DNA of 64,000 nucleotides from Sequoia sempervirens (taxonomy: Eukaryota > Streptophyta > Pinopsida > Cupressales > Cupressaceae). How positions within the stretch are numbered: the stretch's first letter is position 1; every line of letters starts with the position of its first letter. The stretch spans positions 565,409,710 through 565,473,709 of the forward strand of contig VDFB02193867.1 of assembly GCA_007258455.2 (NCBI GenBank), written 5' to 3'. Positions 34,876 through 47,560 of the stretch are shown here, one piece after another. A program made the translations under genes and the position numbers. The notes beneath the pieces are model-generated. The model searched no databases. It was not told where the DNA came from and saw nothing but the letters and a program-made list of their open reading frames with translations.

Positions 34876-35426
34876 TGTAGGATACAGGGGAGGAGCAGAT
34901 ATAAAAATAGAAATGACATTAAACATCATGAAATAGACATTGAAATTTATATTGATCAAAATCAACTCTTACAAGACTATCTCTGAGCTTCGACTCATTC
35001 ACAATGACAACCTTCTACAGACTCAACAATTTAACAGACTTGTACAACTCACAATTTACAGCTAGTTTCAGATCTCTCAAATACAGGTGCTTTTAGATGA
35101 CTACAAACTAATAGACATCTCTACAGAGTTGGACTCCAAAAGAGTGAGTAACAAAATATAGAGTTAAACATTATATAGAAAAATATGCATCGATGGAGAG
35201 AGAGAGAGAGAGAGCAAACATAAAATAATACTTCCTAAATCACCTACAAAGCATGAGAAATCTATTGATGAGATAGATGAAAGTTTGGAGAAGTAAATGA
35301 AAATCCATTCAAATCCATCAAAAAATCTGCCTTCAATGCTTCTCATTAATGTTGAGATTGATTGTTGATACAAAGGATATAGATGTGACTTGAACAGCTG
35401 GGTAGTTGGGATTATAATCTCCAACA
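34876..35426 (-). repeat. Element D 5' LTR (right)
   Basis: Begins tgtaggatacag and ends ctccaaca on the + strand; reads TGTTGGAG...CCTACA on its own strand. A short (ga)n run is at 35196-35214. Confidence 0.85.
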
Positions 35427-35459
35427 AAGGTTAGCCAACTGAGAAAAAACAAAGGGAAT

Positions 35460-36747
35460 TGTAAACACATAAATTATACTAATTGATCTCGCACACTTGA
35501 TCCTGATTTACTAACATCAATTCTGCCTAAATCACTTCTTTACTAACCATTTGATTGAATAACCCTTATTTAATTAAATTCATCATCATTCATCTTTTAA
35601 CTAAATAAATCAACTTTATTTGATTGAATCATTATCTTTTGTTAATTAAATAAATTATTTTGTTTAATTAATCCTAATGTTCATCTTTTAATTAAATAAA
35701 TCCCTTTATTTGATTAAATCATAATCTTCCTTTAATTAAATAAATTAACCTTTATTTGATTAAATCTAACATCATCCATTTTAATTAAATAAATCAAAAT
35801 TTGTTTAATTAAGTCTACTATTCATATTCCTCCCATTTTGATTTAAATAAATCCAAAAGTCTAAGTCAAAATGTCAAATCAAACTAATCTCCATCTAAGT
35901 TAATTAAATCCTAATTAACACTAACACTAATTCATAAAATACTCTAGATCTTGCAACTTGTGCAAGTAAATCAATTTAATTGATTTATTAATTCTTCTAT
36001 TTTCATTCAAAATGGCATCAAGTTGGAATATTTCCTCATTTTGAAATCTCCCTCCTAAAAGGACTTGTCCTCCAACATGGCATTAAAAGCCTCTTACAAG
36101 TCCTTTTTCTAAAGCCAAGTGGCATTAACTCCTCTTCCACATCTCCCTCCACAAGCCATCTTTCAAATTTCAAATCTTCACCTAATAGCATTTATTTGCA
36201 CATTCATCAAAATGTGCTTCACCTCTCTCCACTAGCATGGTGACAAGTGGCACATGGTTATTGGTTCATCTTTAATCCAACATTCTTCATATCCTTCATT
36301 CTTCCATCCTTCTTTCCTATAAATGGAGAGCTCTTTTACTAATTTTGGATCCACAATCTTAGGCATTTTCATCCATAACTTTATGCAAAGTCATTATCTA
36401 CAGGTTTTGAGCAAATTCATCCAAGTTCATCAATGTTTTTATAGTTTTTCATCACCATAGCTAGGTTATTGCAAATTTCATCAAGGAGCGCCATTGATCA
36501 TCTTCAAAGCTTGCAAGTAATTGGGAAACGACTATTTTCCACATCAAAATAGCACCAATTCCCCCATGGGATTGAGGGTTTGATCATTTGAATAGGATCT
36601 AGACTACTTTTAATTGATTTCTTTACCTTATTTCTTGTTCATTACATTTCAAATGAATCTCATGGGGAATGCTAGTTTAGATTTGTATAATTGTCTAACA
36701 TTATGTTCTTTGTTCGTGTTTGTGCAGGTCTAGATCTACCATTCACA
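35460..36747 (+). repeat. Element C 5' LTR
   Basis: TG...CA ends. The first third holds about five diverged tandem copies of a unit near 58 bases built on ttaattaaataaatc (35560-35810). The TATA-like box is ctataaat at 36318-36325, in cctataaatggagagctc, conserved in the other LTR at about 59829-59836. Confidence 0.9.
36318..36325 (+). promoter_or_regulatory. TATA-like box of LTR C
   Basis: ctataaat followed by ggagagctc, kept in both LTRs. Predicted U3 promoter; the start site is not determined. Confidence 0.55.
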
Positions 36748-39492
36748 TTTTGGCACTAGAAGGAGGGGCAATCTTGAAGAATTAACATATTTTTTGACCG
36801 AAATTCCATTGTTTTTCAAATTTTTGTGTGTCTACGAGAAAGGGTGACACTACAAAGGTCAAATAGTGCCGCTATTAGTCTAGCGTCACTATTTAGCAAC
36901 ATTGTATGTGCTCCAAATCATGACACTTCTATCATTTTCCTAAGGAACAGTCTTCCAAACTCCAAAGTGTTGCTGGGTGAAACAACGATGCAATCACGGT
37001 CTTTGTTTCTCCACAAAGCATCGTTGGTTTCACTAGAGTGCCACTGGACCTCTTCAAACTACAAAACCTTTGCAAATTGCACCTCTGGGTTGGGTAAAAG
37101 TCAACTTTTCAATTTTAATTCAACATGTTCTTTTTTGTTTTGATCACCTCTGACTTCTAACTGGTTTTTTGGCTTTTTTTTTTGTAGTTTTTCTAGTTTT
37201 TGTAGGTTGAAGTGATCAAGAAGGAAAGGAGGAAGAAAAGAAAAGACTTGTTATGGCATTATCATATGATTGTATCAACTATTTTTAAACACTTTGGGAG
37301 CAATTATAATCCCATTTTAAGGCTTTTGTTCTCTTCAAGCTTTTAGTACTTAAAATAAATTTCATTTGGGTTTTTAAAATAACAATGAAAGGGATTAAAA
37401 AGAAATTTAGGAACTTACTAGAGTTATTTTTGGGATCTAAAAGTTGAACAAGAAAACTTCACACTTCATCTTAGTGCTTAAAAAGAATCCATTATTGCTT
37501 TTGAAGTTAAAATGAACATGTACTTTTTTTGCTTTGTAATATTTTTTACAAAGTAATATCATTTAAAAGGTGTATGCACTTCTCTCATGCTTCACGACGA
37601 TCTTGAGAATCAAAAGTCTTTTGGTGATATTAAGTTGTATAAAATATTGCCTCCACACTTCAATTTGGATTCTTAAAATTAAACAAAATCTTGCTAATGT
37701 GAGTTGAGTATATCATCTGTGTTATGTTTTTGTTCACGTAAACAAAGATTGATTGAAATACAGATGTTCTTGCTTGCTATTGTTTACCTTTAGAGGGGCA
37801 TGCCTAAGAGATACAATCAAAATGAGAACTCGAAGGTGACTCCAACCAATTTTTCACTCAGGCTGCTATACAAATGGATAAGACTAAACTGTCAAGTCCT
37901 CATGGTACGTAGGCCTTAGCTGTATAGTGTCTTTCAGAATGGGGTACTAACTTAAAAGGTATAAGCACCCCTAGTAGGATCGATTAAAGCATTTAGTGGC
38001 TTTTTGGACGCTCGCAAGGTGCCATGTCCCCGATCACCCTGATTAAGAACAAATTTGTGTAAAAGCCAAAATCCTTTCTATTTTTTGGTGCAAGAGGTCG
38101 AACCTCTTAAGTTGCCCCACATTTTTGTGGTTCTTTGTAGAGATGAGAATTTTGTCATGGGAGATTCATGATAACTAAAGCTTGGATGACCCAATAAGTG
38201 TGTGTCATGGAGGGGAGCCAGTGTGGTCAAGCTTCTAGTCATCGCTCTGAATAAGCATAGCTGGATTTATCCAAGTGGGGATTCAACAAATATTGTCTCT
38301 TTCTATCTTAGGGTTGTGCATCAGTTTGGAATCAAAACACTTTGCTTGGATCTAAAACATTGGAAAACAAACATTCAACCATGATCATCAAATTTCAAAC
38401 CCTTTAGAGGAAGCAAATACCTTTGAAAAAATTCAAGTGCTATTGCTTGCCCTAGGGATTCTATCCTTAGAGGCTTCTAAGTATTTGGATTTATATCTTA
38501 ATTTTCTCTCACTAAAGTCAACACTAGGGAACTATTGTTTTTATTTCCTTGATTTCCACATAATGGACCTTGTGGGATGAGAAGAAATTGGGACATTAGA
38601 CATTTAGTTTGAAAAGCTAAGGCAAGAAAGTGTTTCTGGTAAAAAGAACTCACTAAGAAAAAATAAGAAACAATTGAACCCCACATGTTTTGTTCCAAAT
38701 GATTTCTTGAAAGATCAAAATCCAAAAACCAAAGTCTAAAAGCCTTATTCCAAGAGCTCTCAAGAAACTGTTTGTCTATGCTTTACGAATTTAGAGAGAG
38801 ATTGGTCTTCAAATTTTACAAACGGGCATCAAAGAACAATCCCAATTTGTATTCATTTTACTATTGTCAAAATCCAAGACTTTTTCAAAGGTTTGAGTAT
38901 CTCACATAGGAAGTATTAGCATATTCTTGAACACCTAGGTCTAGTAAACAAAAGTCTCTCTAAGTCTCTTAGGATCAAAATCAAACACCATCCATCCTCA
39001 AACATCAAAAATAAAAATCCATCTCACAAACAACTCTTGGAAATCTTGAAAAAAATCCTTCACACTAGATTTTGGGAAAATCCTCTAGAATCAAATCAAA
39101 ATGATCTTGTTTGACTAGGTGTGTGTAGATGAATCCTTGTTTACACACTAAGTTAAATTATCATCTTGTGGATAAGTTTACTCTAGGACAACATCCAACC
39201 TCTTAGATGTTATGAGTTCATTATCCAAACCAAACCTAATCAAAATCAAATCAAACCAAATTAAAATCAAAATCCAAAATCAAATCCAGCATCAATCCAA
39301 AAGTCCTTAAGTCTAGTATCTCCTTCAAGGTTTCTTAAGACTTGAATCATTCACAATCAATCATCTTTCATTATCTCATCACCATCCTTTGATCCTTAAT
39401 ATATTAGATTTTCTTTTTTATACCTAAAGTTTAGATCAATCCAAAGAGTTAGATGTTCACCTCCCACATTCCTAAAAATTGATCCTTATTTT
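36748..39492 (+). other. Element C leader
   Basis: 2.7 kb without a convincing gene. The first bases (ttttggcactagaagg) may be a decayed primer site of the TTTGGCGCC type used by many Tat elements, but this is weak. At 36840-37080 words such as gcgtcactat and gcatcgttgg occur; similar words recur in the PMD flank near 58090-58390. The open frame at 36826-37143 has no recognised similarity. Confidence 0.5.
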
Positions 39493-42400
39493 ATGGTCCA
39501 AACTAGATCTCAAGACAAGAAGAACATGGAAACAAACAAAGAAATATCTACTTCAAGTGACTTGAGTCAAACCACACCTGAAATCAATCCCATTGGATCT
39601 AGCCATCCCCCACCCAATCTTCCTCTAATACCACAAGATCCTCAAGAGGAAGGTGGCCAAGTGGAGGACATCACCAACAATTTTCTAGGGATGACTCAAG
39701 ATGAAATTATTGAAATGGTCCAAAGTCCCAAAAACCACAAAATTGTCAATGCCATGATGAGGCTTAATCCTTCACAATACATGCTAGAATTGGAAAAAGA
39801 ATGGGCTAAACTCCCTTCTGACTATGATGTGAGCACTATTGTGGAGAAACCTCTTGGAATTATTTCACCAATCTCATTCACACCTTCATTCCAAAGCATC
39901 ATTTAACCCATCCCCCAAACCACATCATCCATTGCTCCAACTCAACCTATTATCAACAAGGGAAGCTCATTGCTTCATGCTCTTCAAACACATCGCCTTG
40001 TTAACAACCAATACTTGGATGCAAACACCATCTTGGTTCAATCTATCCCATTGGATCCAAGACACCCATACATTCTGCTCGTCTTTCATGATACCAACAA
40101 TCCATCCCATTTTTTCACATCACCGACATATCCCCTTAACCCACAAGTCTCTCTCCCTATGACCTCACAAGGAGAAGGTGGGATATTTAGACTAGGGAGC
40201 ATTTTGACTCCTCATCATCATCATTTCCTCAAGCGAACACACCATCCATCTTCCCACTACTTCCACCTCTATCACTAACATCCACACTGCTCTTCGGTTT
40301 AGGGAAACCCCCTTTACCCATCCTCAATCAATAGAATCAAAACAACCCCAATCATAAATCTAAACATCATACCAAATCCCTCGATCATGCCATTGCTATT
40401 ACAAGAAAAGGTGGCAACAATCCACACCATGCAAGCAATTAATGCACCATCTTTAAACATGGTCTCTCAAGGACCTAGCATATCAATCACACCGTCTACC
40501 ACACAAACTACTATCATCAATCCAACAACACCTCTCATCACAATAACAAGCATCATTCTAAATTTGCCACCACCACCACCAAGAGCAAACATGACAAAAC
40601 CATATAGCATCACACTACAAGTAGCACAACAAGCCTATCAAAAGGAACTTTAGCAATTTCAAGTGCAACAAGCACAAAAAACCACACAATTTGCACAATA
40701 GGCTACTCAACAAGCACAAGCACAGCAAGCCACACAACAAGCACAACAAGCTACCCAAGCTTAAGCTTTGTTGCAACAATAGTAAGCTACACAAGTAGCT
40801 CAAGCCACCCAAGCTGCATAGGCTACCCAGGCTGCACAAGCTGCCCAGGCTACACAAGTTTCCCAACAAGCTCAAACTCAGGTGCAAGCCCAATATCAAG
40901 TTTAGCAAGCACAATACCAAGCAGCTTAGCAGCAAGCATATCATCAAGCCCTGCAACAATACCAAGCAGCTTAGTAGCAAGCATATCAGCAAGCCCTACA
41001 ACAATACCAAGCACAACAAGAAGCAACCTAATTACTAGCCCAACAACAAGCATTGTTGGCACAACAGTAGCAAGACCAACAACAAAAATTGTTGGCACAA
41101 TAGCAGCAAGACCAACAACAAGCATTGTTGGCACAATAGCAATTGCAGACATATTAGCAAGCCTTGATCACACAACAGAGCTTGCAACAAACTCCCACCA
41201 ACATACCCAACACTCCACCCATCACTCAAACAATTAAACCACCTCAAAACATGTTCACTTCACCTCCCAATCCATAAAATGACGTGACAACACAAATCAA
41301 ATTGCTTTCACAATATGTGCTAGACCTCCAATTAGGGAAAACAACAAAAACATCAAGCAATTTGTGCCCCTATCCATTTGATAAGAGTCTTGCAATGGTA
41401 CCATTCCCAAAAGGGTTTGAAATCCCTAAATTCAACAAATATGGTGGGACTAGAAACCCTGAAGATCACATCAGGGAATTCCAAGTACATTGCATGGAGA
41501 TTGCATATGATGATACATATCTAGTGCAACTATTCCCTCAAAGTTTGGCTGGTCCCGCCATGGAATCATTCTCTCACCTCCCTTCTGGAATCAAAAAGTT
41601 CCAAGAGATTGTAGACGCATTCATACAAAACTATGCATTCAATATAGGTATGGATGTGAGTTGAGAGGAAATATTCGCTCTTAAACAAGCTAAGGGGGAA
41701 TCATTGGCTTCCTTCTTACAACGATGGAAATCCAAGGCCAGCTGGAGCAAATGCACCATGCTAGAAGAACAACAAATCTACACCATCATTGGCAATCTCG
41801 AGAAAACCTTATTATTCCACCTAAAGATGCAATGTATCACCACATACGACCGTTTGATCCCCAAGGTGCTCAACATTGAAAGAGCCCTTATTGCACAAGC
41901 GAGGACATCCACATATCAATAATATCAAGACAATCACCCATCCACCAACTACAATGAAAAATCGCGCACATGGGCGAAGAACAAAAATGTCACCAATGAT
42001 GGTGTGGTTGACACCAAGGTCATAATCAGTGCTCCAAAAGAAAACACCCAAACATACCAACAACCACAAGGCAACAATCAAAACAAAACACAAGCCAACA
42101 TGGTATCACAACAACCACTCAATAATCAAGTCAACAACCTAAACAATCAAGGGGGACCACCCTCACGGAACAAACAAAACCCCCCCAAGCGAAAATACAC
42201 TACCCTTGGGGAATCAATTGAATCCATCATGAAGAAGTTGGTAAACGAGAATCTCATTAAAATCCCCATCTATGAGAATTATCAAGAATCCCAAGTAAAA
42301 CCACCATGGTACAATGAAAATCACCTTTGTGATTTTCATAAGTTCAAGGGGCACACAACGACCAGTTGCATGAGGCTGAAAAATCTAATCCAAGACCTCA

Positions 42401-42534
42401 TTGATGACAAAGTCATAAATTTTGAACAACCAACAGGTAATCAAGACCTCAAGATATACATGAATCTAATGTCGGATCATAATAAAGTGAATAACCATGG
42501 AAAGACAAAGTATGGCAATGTAAACCATGTTTAG
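39493..42534 (+). pseudogene. Element C gag
   Basis: One frame from ATG at 39493 (MVQTRSQDKKN) with stops but no frameshift. Order: N-terminal region (39493-39906), Pro/Ser-rich linker, Gln/Ala-rich block with many TAG/TAA where neighbouring repeats have CAG/CAA (40600-41160). The capsid domain (41284-41922) follows, with IPKFNKYGGTRNPEDHIREF, FPQSLAGPAMESF and SLASFLQRWKSK. The C-terminal part contains WYNENHLCDFHKFKGHTTT followed by SCMRLK, the Cys/His segment typical of Tat gags. Capsid and the Cys/His segment package RNA in related elements. The premature stops make it non-functional. Confidence 0.85.
40600..41160 (+). repeat. CAA/CAG-type low-complexity block in gag of C
   Basis: Imperfect repeats of caagcacaacaagct, aataccaagcagcttagc and ttggcacaa[c/t]agcagcaagacc. 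Reverse-strand Leu-rich frames over it are shadows. Confidence 0.85.
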
Positions 42535-43911
42535 GATCACATTATCGCATCTCTAGATGAAATGGTCACTATTATTAACGTCAAGGGAGCCAAAGCTGAC
42601 TATGGAATCACCACACATGGTGGAAAAGTCACCATTGTGGGATCATCCCAGCCACCTAGGGAATCCACCTCAAATCAAGAATTTGTTCCCAATGGCTACA
42701 ATGTCTTGGACCAACTAAAAAGAACTCCCACTTAGATCTCCATCATGGAGTTACTGAAGATCTCGCCCACACATAGAAAATCCTTGAGGAAGCCTTGGCT
42801 TCATCCACCGTCTCCGTGGATCTTGATGTTGACCTAGTTCCAAGCTATGGTCGGACACATCACCACCCCACATCTCCTATTTTTTTCTAATCGGGACTTC
42901 CCCACCCAACCATCTCATAATCATGCACTCCATTTTGAAGTCTTGGTTCATAAAAATAAAGTCAAAAGGGTCTTGGTGGATGGGGGTGCAAGTCTAAATA
43001 TCTATTCACTCAAGCTAATAAATAATTTGGGATTCTCTGAGGGTGCCATTGAAAAAGGTAAGGGTATCACAATTAGAGCATATGATGATCAGGAAAGAGT
43101 GTCTCAAGGCATTATTTAGCTCCCTATTCAAGTAGGGCCAACCATCATGGAAACCACATGCCAAGTCCTTGACCTTGATTTACCTTATAATATTCTCTTG
43201 GGTCATCCATGGATCCATGAGATGCAAGCTATCGCATCCACCTTTCAACAGTGCATCCAATTCCCATATCAAAATCAAGAGGTCACAGTCCATGGTGATC
43301 ATGAGCCCTTTTATTACTACAAGAATCTAGAAGCAAAGTACTACAAAATCCCTCAAGTCCCAAAGAATGATGAAGGCCCTACAACTCCATATGTAGATCC
43401 AGCTACCTTGGCCTCCACTTCTAGGACAAAGACACCTTCCATTCCTGATATCTCTAAAATCAAAGTCATTATCCAAGACAATGGGTGTGGAGATTACAAG
43501 ATGAAGAAAAGTGATTTCATAATAGGAGAGTTACCTCAATCTCCTAGGTCTCACGAGCAACCCCAACTAGCTGAAACATCATCCCAAACCTTCAAAGAAA
43601 ACCCCTCTAGATTTAGATCTTGGGGAGATCTAAGTCAGGAAGTGGTGGATGAAAAGAAAATATCCAGTCTCCTATACCAAGATGAAAGGAATGTGCTTGA
43701 TCTTCCCATGGATAATAGTAGCAAAGGACTACAAATGATGCTTAGCATGGGTTACAACAAGAACAAGAAACTTGGGAAGAATGATAATGGCTTGTTAGAA
43801 CCCCTTGTTGCTAAGAAGCATATAAGAAATTTTAGCCTTGGATGTACCACTTCGAAGGTAACCATACTTGGCAAAGTAACCCCAGTTAGAAAGGTCAAAA
43901 CTCCCCCCTAG
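42535..43911 (+). pseudogene. Element C protease and G-patch
   Basis: Same frame as gag. The protease has HALHFEVLVHKNKVKRVLVD followed by GGASLNIYSLKL, with the active-site Asp-Gly-Gly-Ala. After a stop at 43117-43119 comes YNILLGHPWIHEMQAIASTF. A downstream segment reads GLQMMLSMGYNKNKKLGKND followed by NGLLEPL, the G-patch pattern seen also in A at 9640-9939. Stops at 42733, 42775, 42835 and 43117 (approximate) break the frame. The upstream linker has NVLDQLKRTPT, equivalent to DYDLVEQLKNTPA of element A. Confidence 0.8.
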
Positions 43912-45540
43912 TTATCAACATCTTCCCTTAACTTACCACTATCCACAGATCGAGTCATAGATAACTTTACCTTTGACATAACTGATGTATGCAATGAGGA
44001 TCCCCTAACTGACTTACCAATGCTATTCGAGGATTCCTCCCTTCTCATGATTAGTACCCTGTCTTTTGAGTCAACCAATCAAACCCATGAGATCAACTTA
44101 GTCTATCCCCAACTCATTAATTACAACCAACGAGGACCACCAATTTTGGACACATTCAAAAATGATGAGGTGCTCTCATAATTCATGGGATTATGGGATA
44201 CTATACCATACGGAGATCACAAAGTTGGGTTTGACATCATACTGGAAACACATGCCTATTATGGGGAAATGATTGAATCCCTCAGTCACAAGTGAAAATC
44301 TGAGAATAATCTCTAGGTCTTTGAGTGAAAACCACACTGTGGCACTCTCTGACCTGAAAAAGTAAAAATAAAGGATGCATCCAATGGTGAAAACCTCTCT
44401 GAGGTGCTAGAGGATGAGGAATTCAATCTTCCTCTTAGTGCTATTCATTAGGAGAAGTCAACAATTTTAGCAGAAAAGTGCAATCCAGTCAACCTGGGAA
44501 CATATGAAACACCGCACATAACCTTCTATGTAAAATCACTCTTGACAGAAGAATAAGAACTCCTAGCTGCATTTCTAAAAGAAAGAAAGATAAACTTTGC
44601 ATAGACCTATGCTAACATGCCTGGGCTTGATCTAGAAGTTGTGGTTCACCATCTAGTTATCTATCCTAAAGCAAAGCTAGTGAGGAAAAAGCTAAGAAAG
44701 ATGCATCCCCGGATAGCATCGTTGGTCAAGATGGAATTATAAAATCTCCTAGATGCTGGTTTCATACGGCTGATTGATTATCCAAAGTGACTTTCAAACC
44801 TTGTACCTATTTCAAAGCCCACTGGGGGCATCCGTATCTGCACAGATTTCAGAGATTTGAACAAAACATGTCCCAAGGATGATTTCCCTCTCCCAAACAT
44901 TGACATGATTGTGGATATGATGGTAGGACATGAAATGCTATGGTTAATGAATGGATTCTCAGGGTACAATCAAATCATGATAGCTAAGGATGGCCAAGAC
45001 AAAACAGCTTTCACTTGTCCGTGGGGGACATATTGTTGGAATATGATGCCATTCAAGCTGAAAAGCCTAGGAGCTACCTATCAAAGGGCCATTACACTAA
45101 TCTTTCATGGCATGATTCACAAAGCTGTGGAAGATTATGTGGATGATATATTAGCTAAATCAAAGAAATTTTGGGATCACATATCAGCATTAAGCTCCAT
45201 CTTTGATAGGTTAGAGGAATACAAGGTTAGACTCAATCCAAAAAAATGTGTCTTCGGAGTACAGTCAGGAAAGATCCTTAGGTACATTGTGTCTATGAGA
45301 GGAATAAAGATAGATCTCACCAAAGTCAAAGCAATCCTCGAGATGGAGGCACAAAAAACATTGAAATAACTAAGGGGTTTGCAAGGAAGACTCCAATCCA
45401 TCCATTGATTCATAGTGCAACTAGCAGACAAGGCTATCCCATATTCTCATCTACTCCACAAGGGGGTAGCACACAAATGGGATGAGAAATGTGATCAAGC
45501 ATTCAAAAAAATCAAGGAGTACTTACACCACAAGTTCTCA
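43912..45540 (+). pseudogene. Element C reverse transcriptase
   Basis: After about 700 bases of linker with stops, RT starts near 44600: ANMPGLDLEVVVHHL, FIRLIDYPK, GGIRICTDFRDLNKTCPKDD, LMNGFSGYNQIMI, then the catalytic YVDD box at 45136-45147 and PKKCVFGVQSGKILRYIV. The first catalytic Asp is changed: the usual FMDGF reads LMNGF, which alone would inactivate it. The frame is the gag frame, so gag and pol formed one polyprotein without frameshift. Stops at about 44740, 44788 and 45367. Confidence 0.85.
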
Positions 45541-46680
45541 TGCTACCAATTCTAGGCAATTCCTTGATATTGTATATATCGGCAACAGTAGCAGCTCTTG
45601 GTGCTCTCTTGGCACAACATGATGAAAATGGGAAAGAGAGAGCTATTTACTACATCAATAGAACCATGGTGGGACATGAGCTGAATTACACATCCATTGA
45701 GAAGGCTTTCTTTGTATTCGTGTTCGTCGCACAAAAATTCTGACATTATATGCTAGCACATCGTATAAAACTCATTGCAAAGATAGACCCTCTCAAGTAT
45801 TTTCTTTCTAAAGCAACGCTTACAAGAAGACCAACTAAATGGGTTATGATCCTAACAAAGCACGACATCAAGTACATGGAATGAAAGGCCATTAAAGGAC
45901 AAGCAGTTGTGGATCAATTGGTAAAATCACCGATATAAATTTAGAGAATCCTTTTGTATCAAAGTTCCCTGATTAGTCCATCTTTAACCTAAGTGTGGCA
46001 AATCACTAGAAAATGTACTTTGATGGATCCTACACACAACACAGGTCAGGAGCAGGGATCTTCTTCATCACTCCACAAGGGGATTGAATACCAAAATCAT
46101 ATAAGTTGTCATTCCCTTACACAAATAACATTGTAGAATATGAGGCTCTTGTCATAGGATTGAGAATTGTAGTACAGTTGTAGATCATTGCACTTAAGGT
46201 CTATGGAGACTTACAGCTAATAATCAACCAAGTAAACAATGAGTACCAAACAAAGGATGAAAATTTGACTCCATACAAGAAACTGGTGGAAAGTTTCAAA
46301 GAATCCTTCATTGATATCACATTTGAGAAGCTGCACAGGGAAAATAACAGAGTAGCAGATGTTATGGAAACAATTGGATCGCTATTGGATATCCCACGTA
46401 GTGTCCCAAAGTAGGAATTCCTTGTAGAGCATCTTCTCATACCAGCTTTTGAGGTAACAGAATCTGAATTTGTGTGTGAATTCCTTGGTCCTAGTGATCC
46501 CTGGTATCATGGTATATACACCTACCTGAGAATAGGAGTCCTCCCCATTGATATCACCCCGAACCTTAAAAGAACATTTTTCAAGAAGTCATCTCACTTT
46601 GTTATCTTAGGAGACACCCTATACCATAGGAGCATTGAAGGAACCCTTTTATGATTCCTTAACATTGAGGAAGCTTTGAC
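45541..46680 (+). pseudogene. Element C RNase H and second RNase H
   Basis: The first RNase H (45540-45930) is in a different frame: ALGALLAQHDENGKERAIYY, YTSIEKAFFVFVFVAQKF, PTKWVMILTKHDIKYME. The second RNase H starts near 46015 with MYFDGSYTQHRSGAGIFFIT, which keeps the first catalytic Asp, then NNIVEYEALVIGLR and the phrase KVYGDLQLIINQVN, where GDS has become GDL. The last part (DPWYHGIYTYLRIG) is the usual lead-in to integrase. The second RNase H places C in the Tat lineage. Frameshift and stops abolish function. Confidence 0.85.
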
Positions 46681-47560
46681 TGCTTTAACCGAGGTACACA
46701 ATGGGGGCTCAATCTCATCAAAAAAATCACCCCCACCTCATCTAGTGGGCATAAGGTCATCATCACCAACACGAAGTACTTGATGAAGTGGGTAGAAGCC
46801 ATTCCCATGACCTATATTACAGGAAAGCAGATATCTAAGTTCATCCTGAACTACCTAATTTGCCACTATGGTGTCCCTTAAGCCATTATCTTAGATAACA
46901 GGACACCTTTCAAAAACTAGGATGTTTGAGACCTATGCCAAAATTTTAATATCCAACATCACTTTTCCACTCCATACTACCCCCAAGGAAAGGGCCAAGA
47001 TGTGGCTATGAATAAAACCATCCTAAAAATCCTCAAGAAAACAGTCAATGATGTTGGTCATGACTAGCACCTATAGCTAAATCCCACCTTATGGGCCTAC
47101 CGAACAAGTATCTGCATGCCAACAAGTGCAACCCCTTTCTCCCTAGTCTATGGATCAGAATCCATCCTCCCCATTGAGATCGAGATCCCATCCCTAAGAA
47201 TCTCATTGCAAAATCTCATCACAGATGAAGAATATCGAGTATCATGGTTGAACAAGCTGGAATTACTAGATGAGTGACACATGGATGCCTTAAACCATTT
47301 GTAAGTCTACCAGAACCATCTCAAGAGAAGCTACAACAAGAAGATCAAGATTTGGACCTTTCAAGTCAAAGAGCTTGTGCTGAAGGAGAATCAAAAGAAT
47401 GTTCCAAATCCAGATATCAAGGGAAAGTTTGAACCTAATTGGTTGGGACCCTTCATCATCACAACAAGCTACAATTCAGGGGCATATCAGTTATCAACAC
47501 CTAAAGGTGAACCTCTGTAGGAGCCCATGAATAGCTCCCATCTCAAAAAAAATTATGCCT
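46681..47560 (+). pseudogene. Element C integrase without zinc-binding region
   Basis: The usual HHCC zinc-binding region is missing: EVHNGGS runs directly into the core lead (PPPHL...). The core is seen as KWVEAIPMTYITGKQ, a catalytic LDNRTPFKN block (Asp retained; the usual SDNG is changed), and YYPQGKGQDVAMNKT, where the third acidic residue is changed from Glu to Asp. The C-terminal part has TLWAYRTSI, FEPNWLGPFIITTSYNSGAY and ends EPMNSSHLKKNYA with a TAA at about 47560. Several stops. The deletion removes about 60 residues compared with element A. Confidence 0.8.

Larger units (their letters stand above)
32283..35426 (-). mobile_element. Element D: Copia-like LTR element, minus strand
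   Basis: Two direct repeats (32283-32856 and 34876-35426, about 570 and 550 bases) with the perfect target duplication aaggt at 32278-32282 and 35427-35431. On the minus strand the LTR starts TGTTGGAGATTATAATC and ends CCTACA (TAGA in the left copy), a Copia-type form. Next to the right LTR the minus strand has tgatatcagagc (34862-34873), one base off the initiator tRNA-Met primer site. Next to the left LTR it has the purine tract aaggggaag (32857-32865). The 2.0-kb interior has no gag or pol domain I can name, so it is a non-autonomous or deleted copy. A solo LTR is nested in it. Confidence 0.85.

Noticed and set aside
36826..37143. 105-codon frame in the leader of C as a gene
   Set aside because: No similarity to a known family, no codon pattern, and the first words recur as noncoding repeats elsewhere.
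38091..38130. gaggtcgaacctc as a tRNA B-box
   Set aside because: It is a short palindrome without an A-box or a cloverleaf around it.
40615..41247. Leu-rich minus-strand frames (up to 125 codons)
   Set aside because: They are the reverse of the Gln/Ala-rich gag repeats of element C and have no domain.
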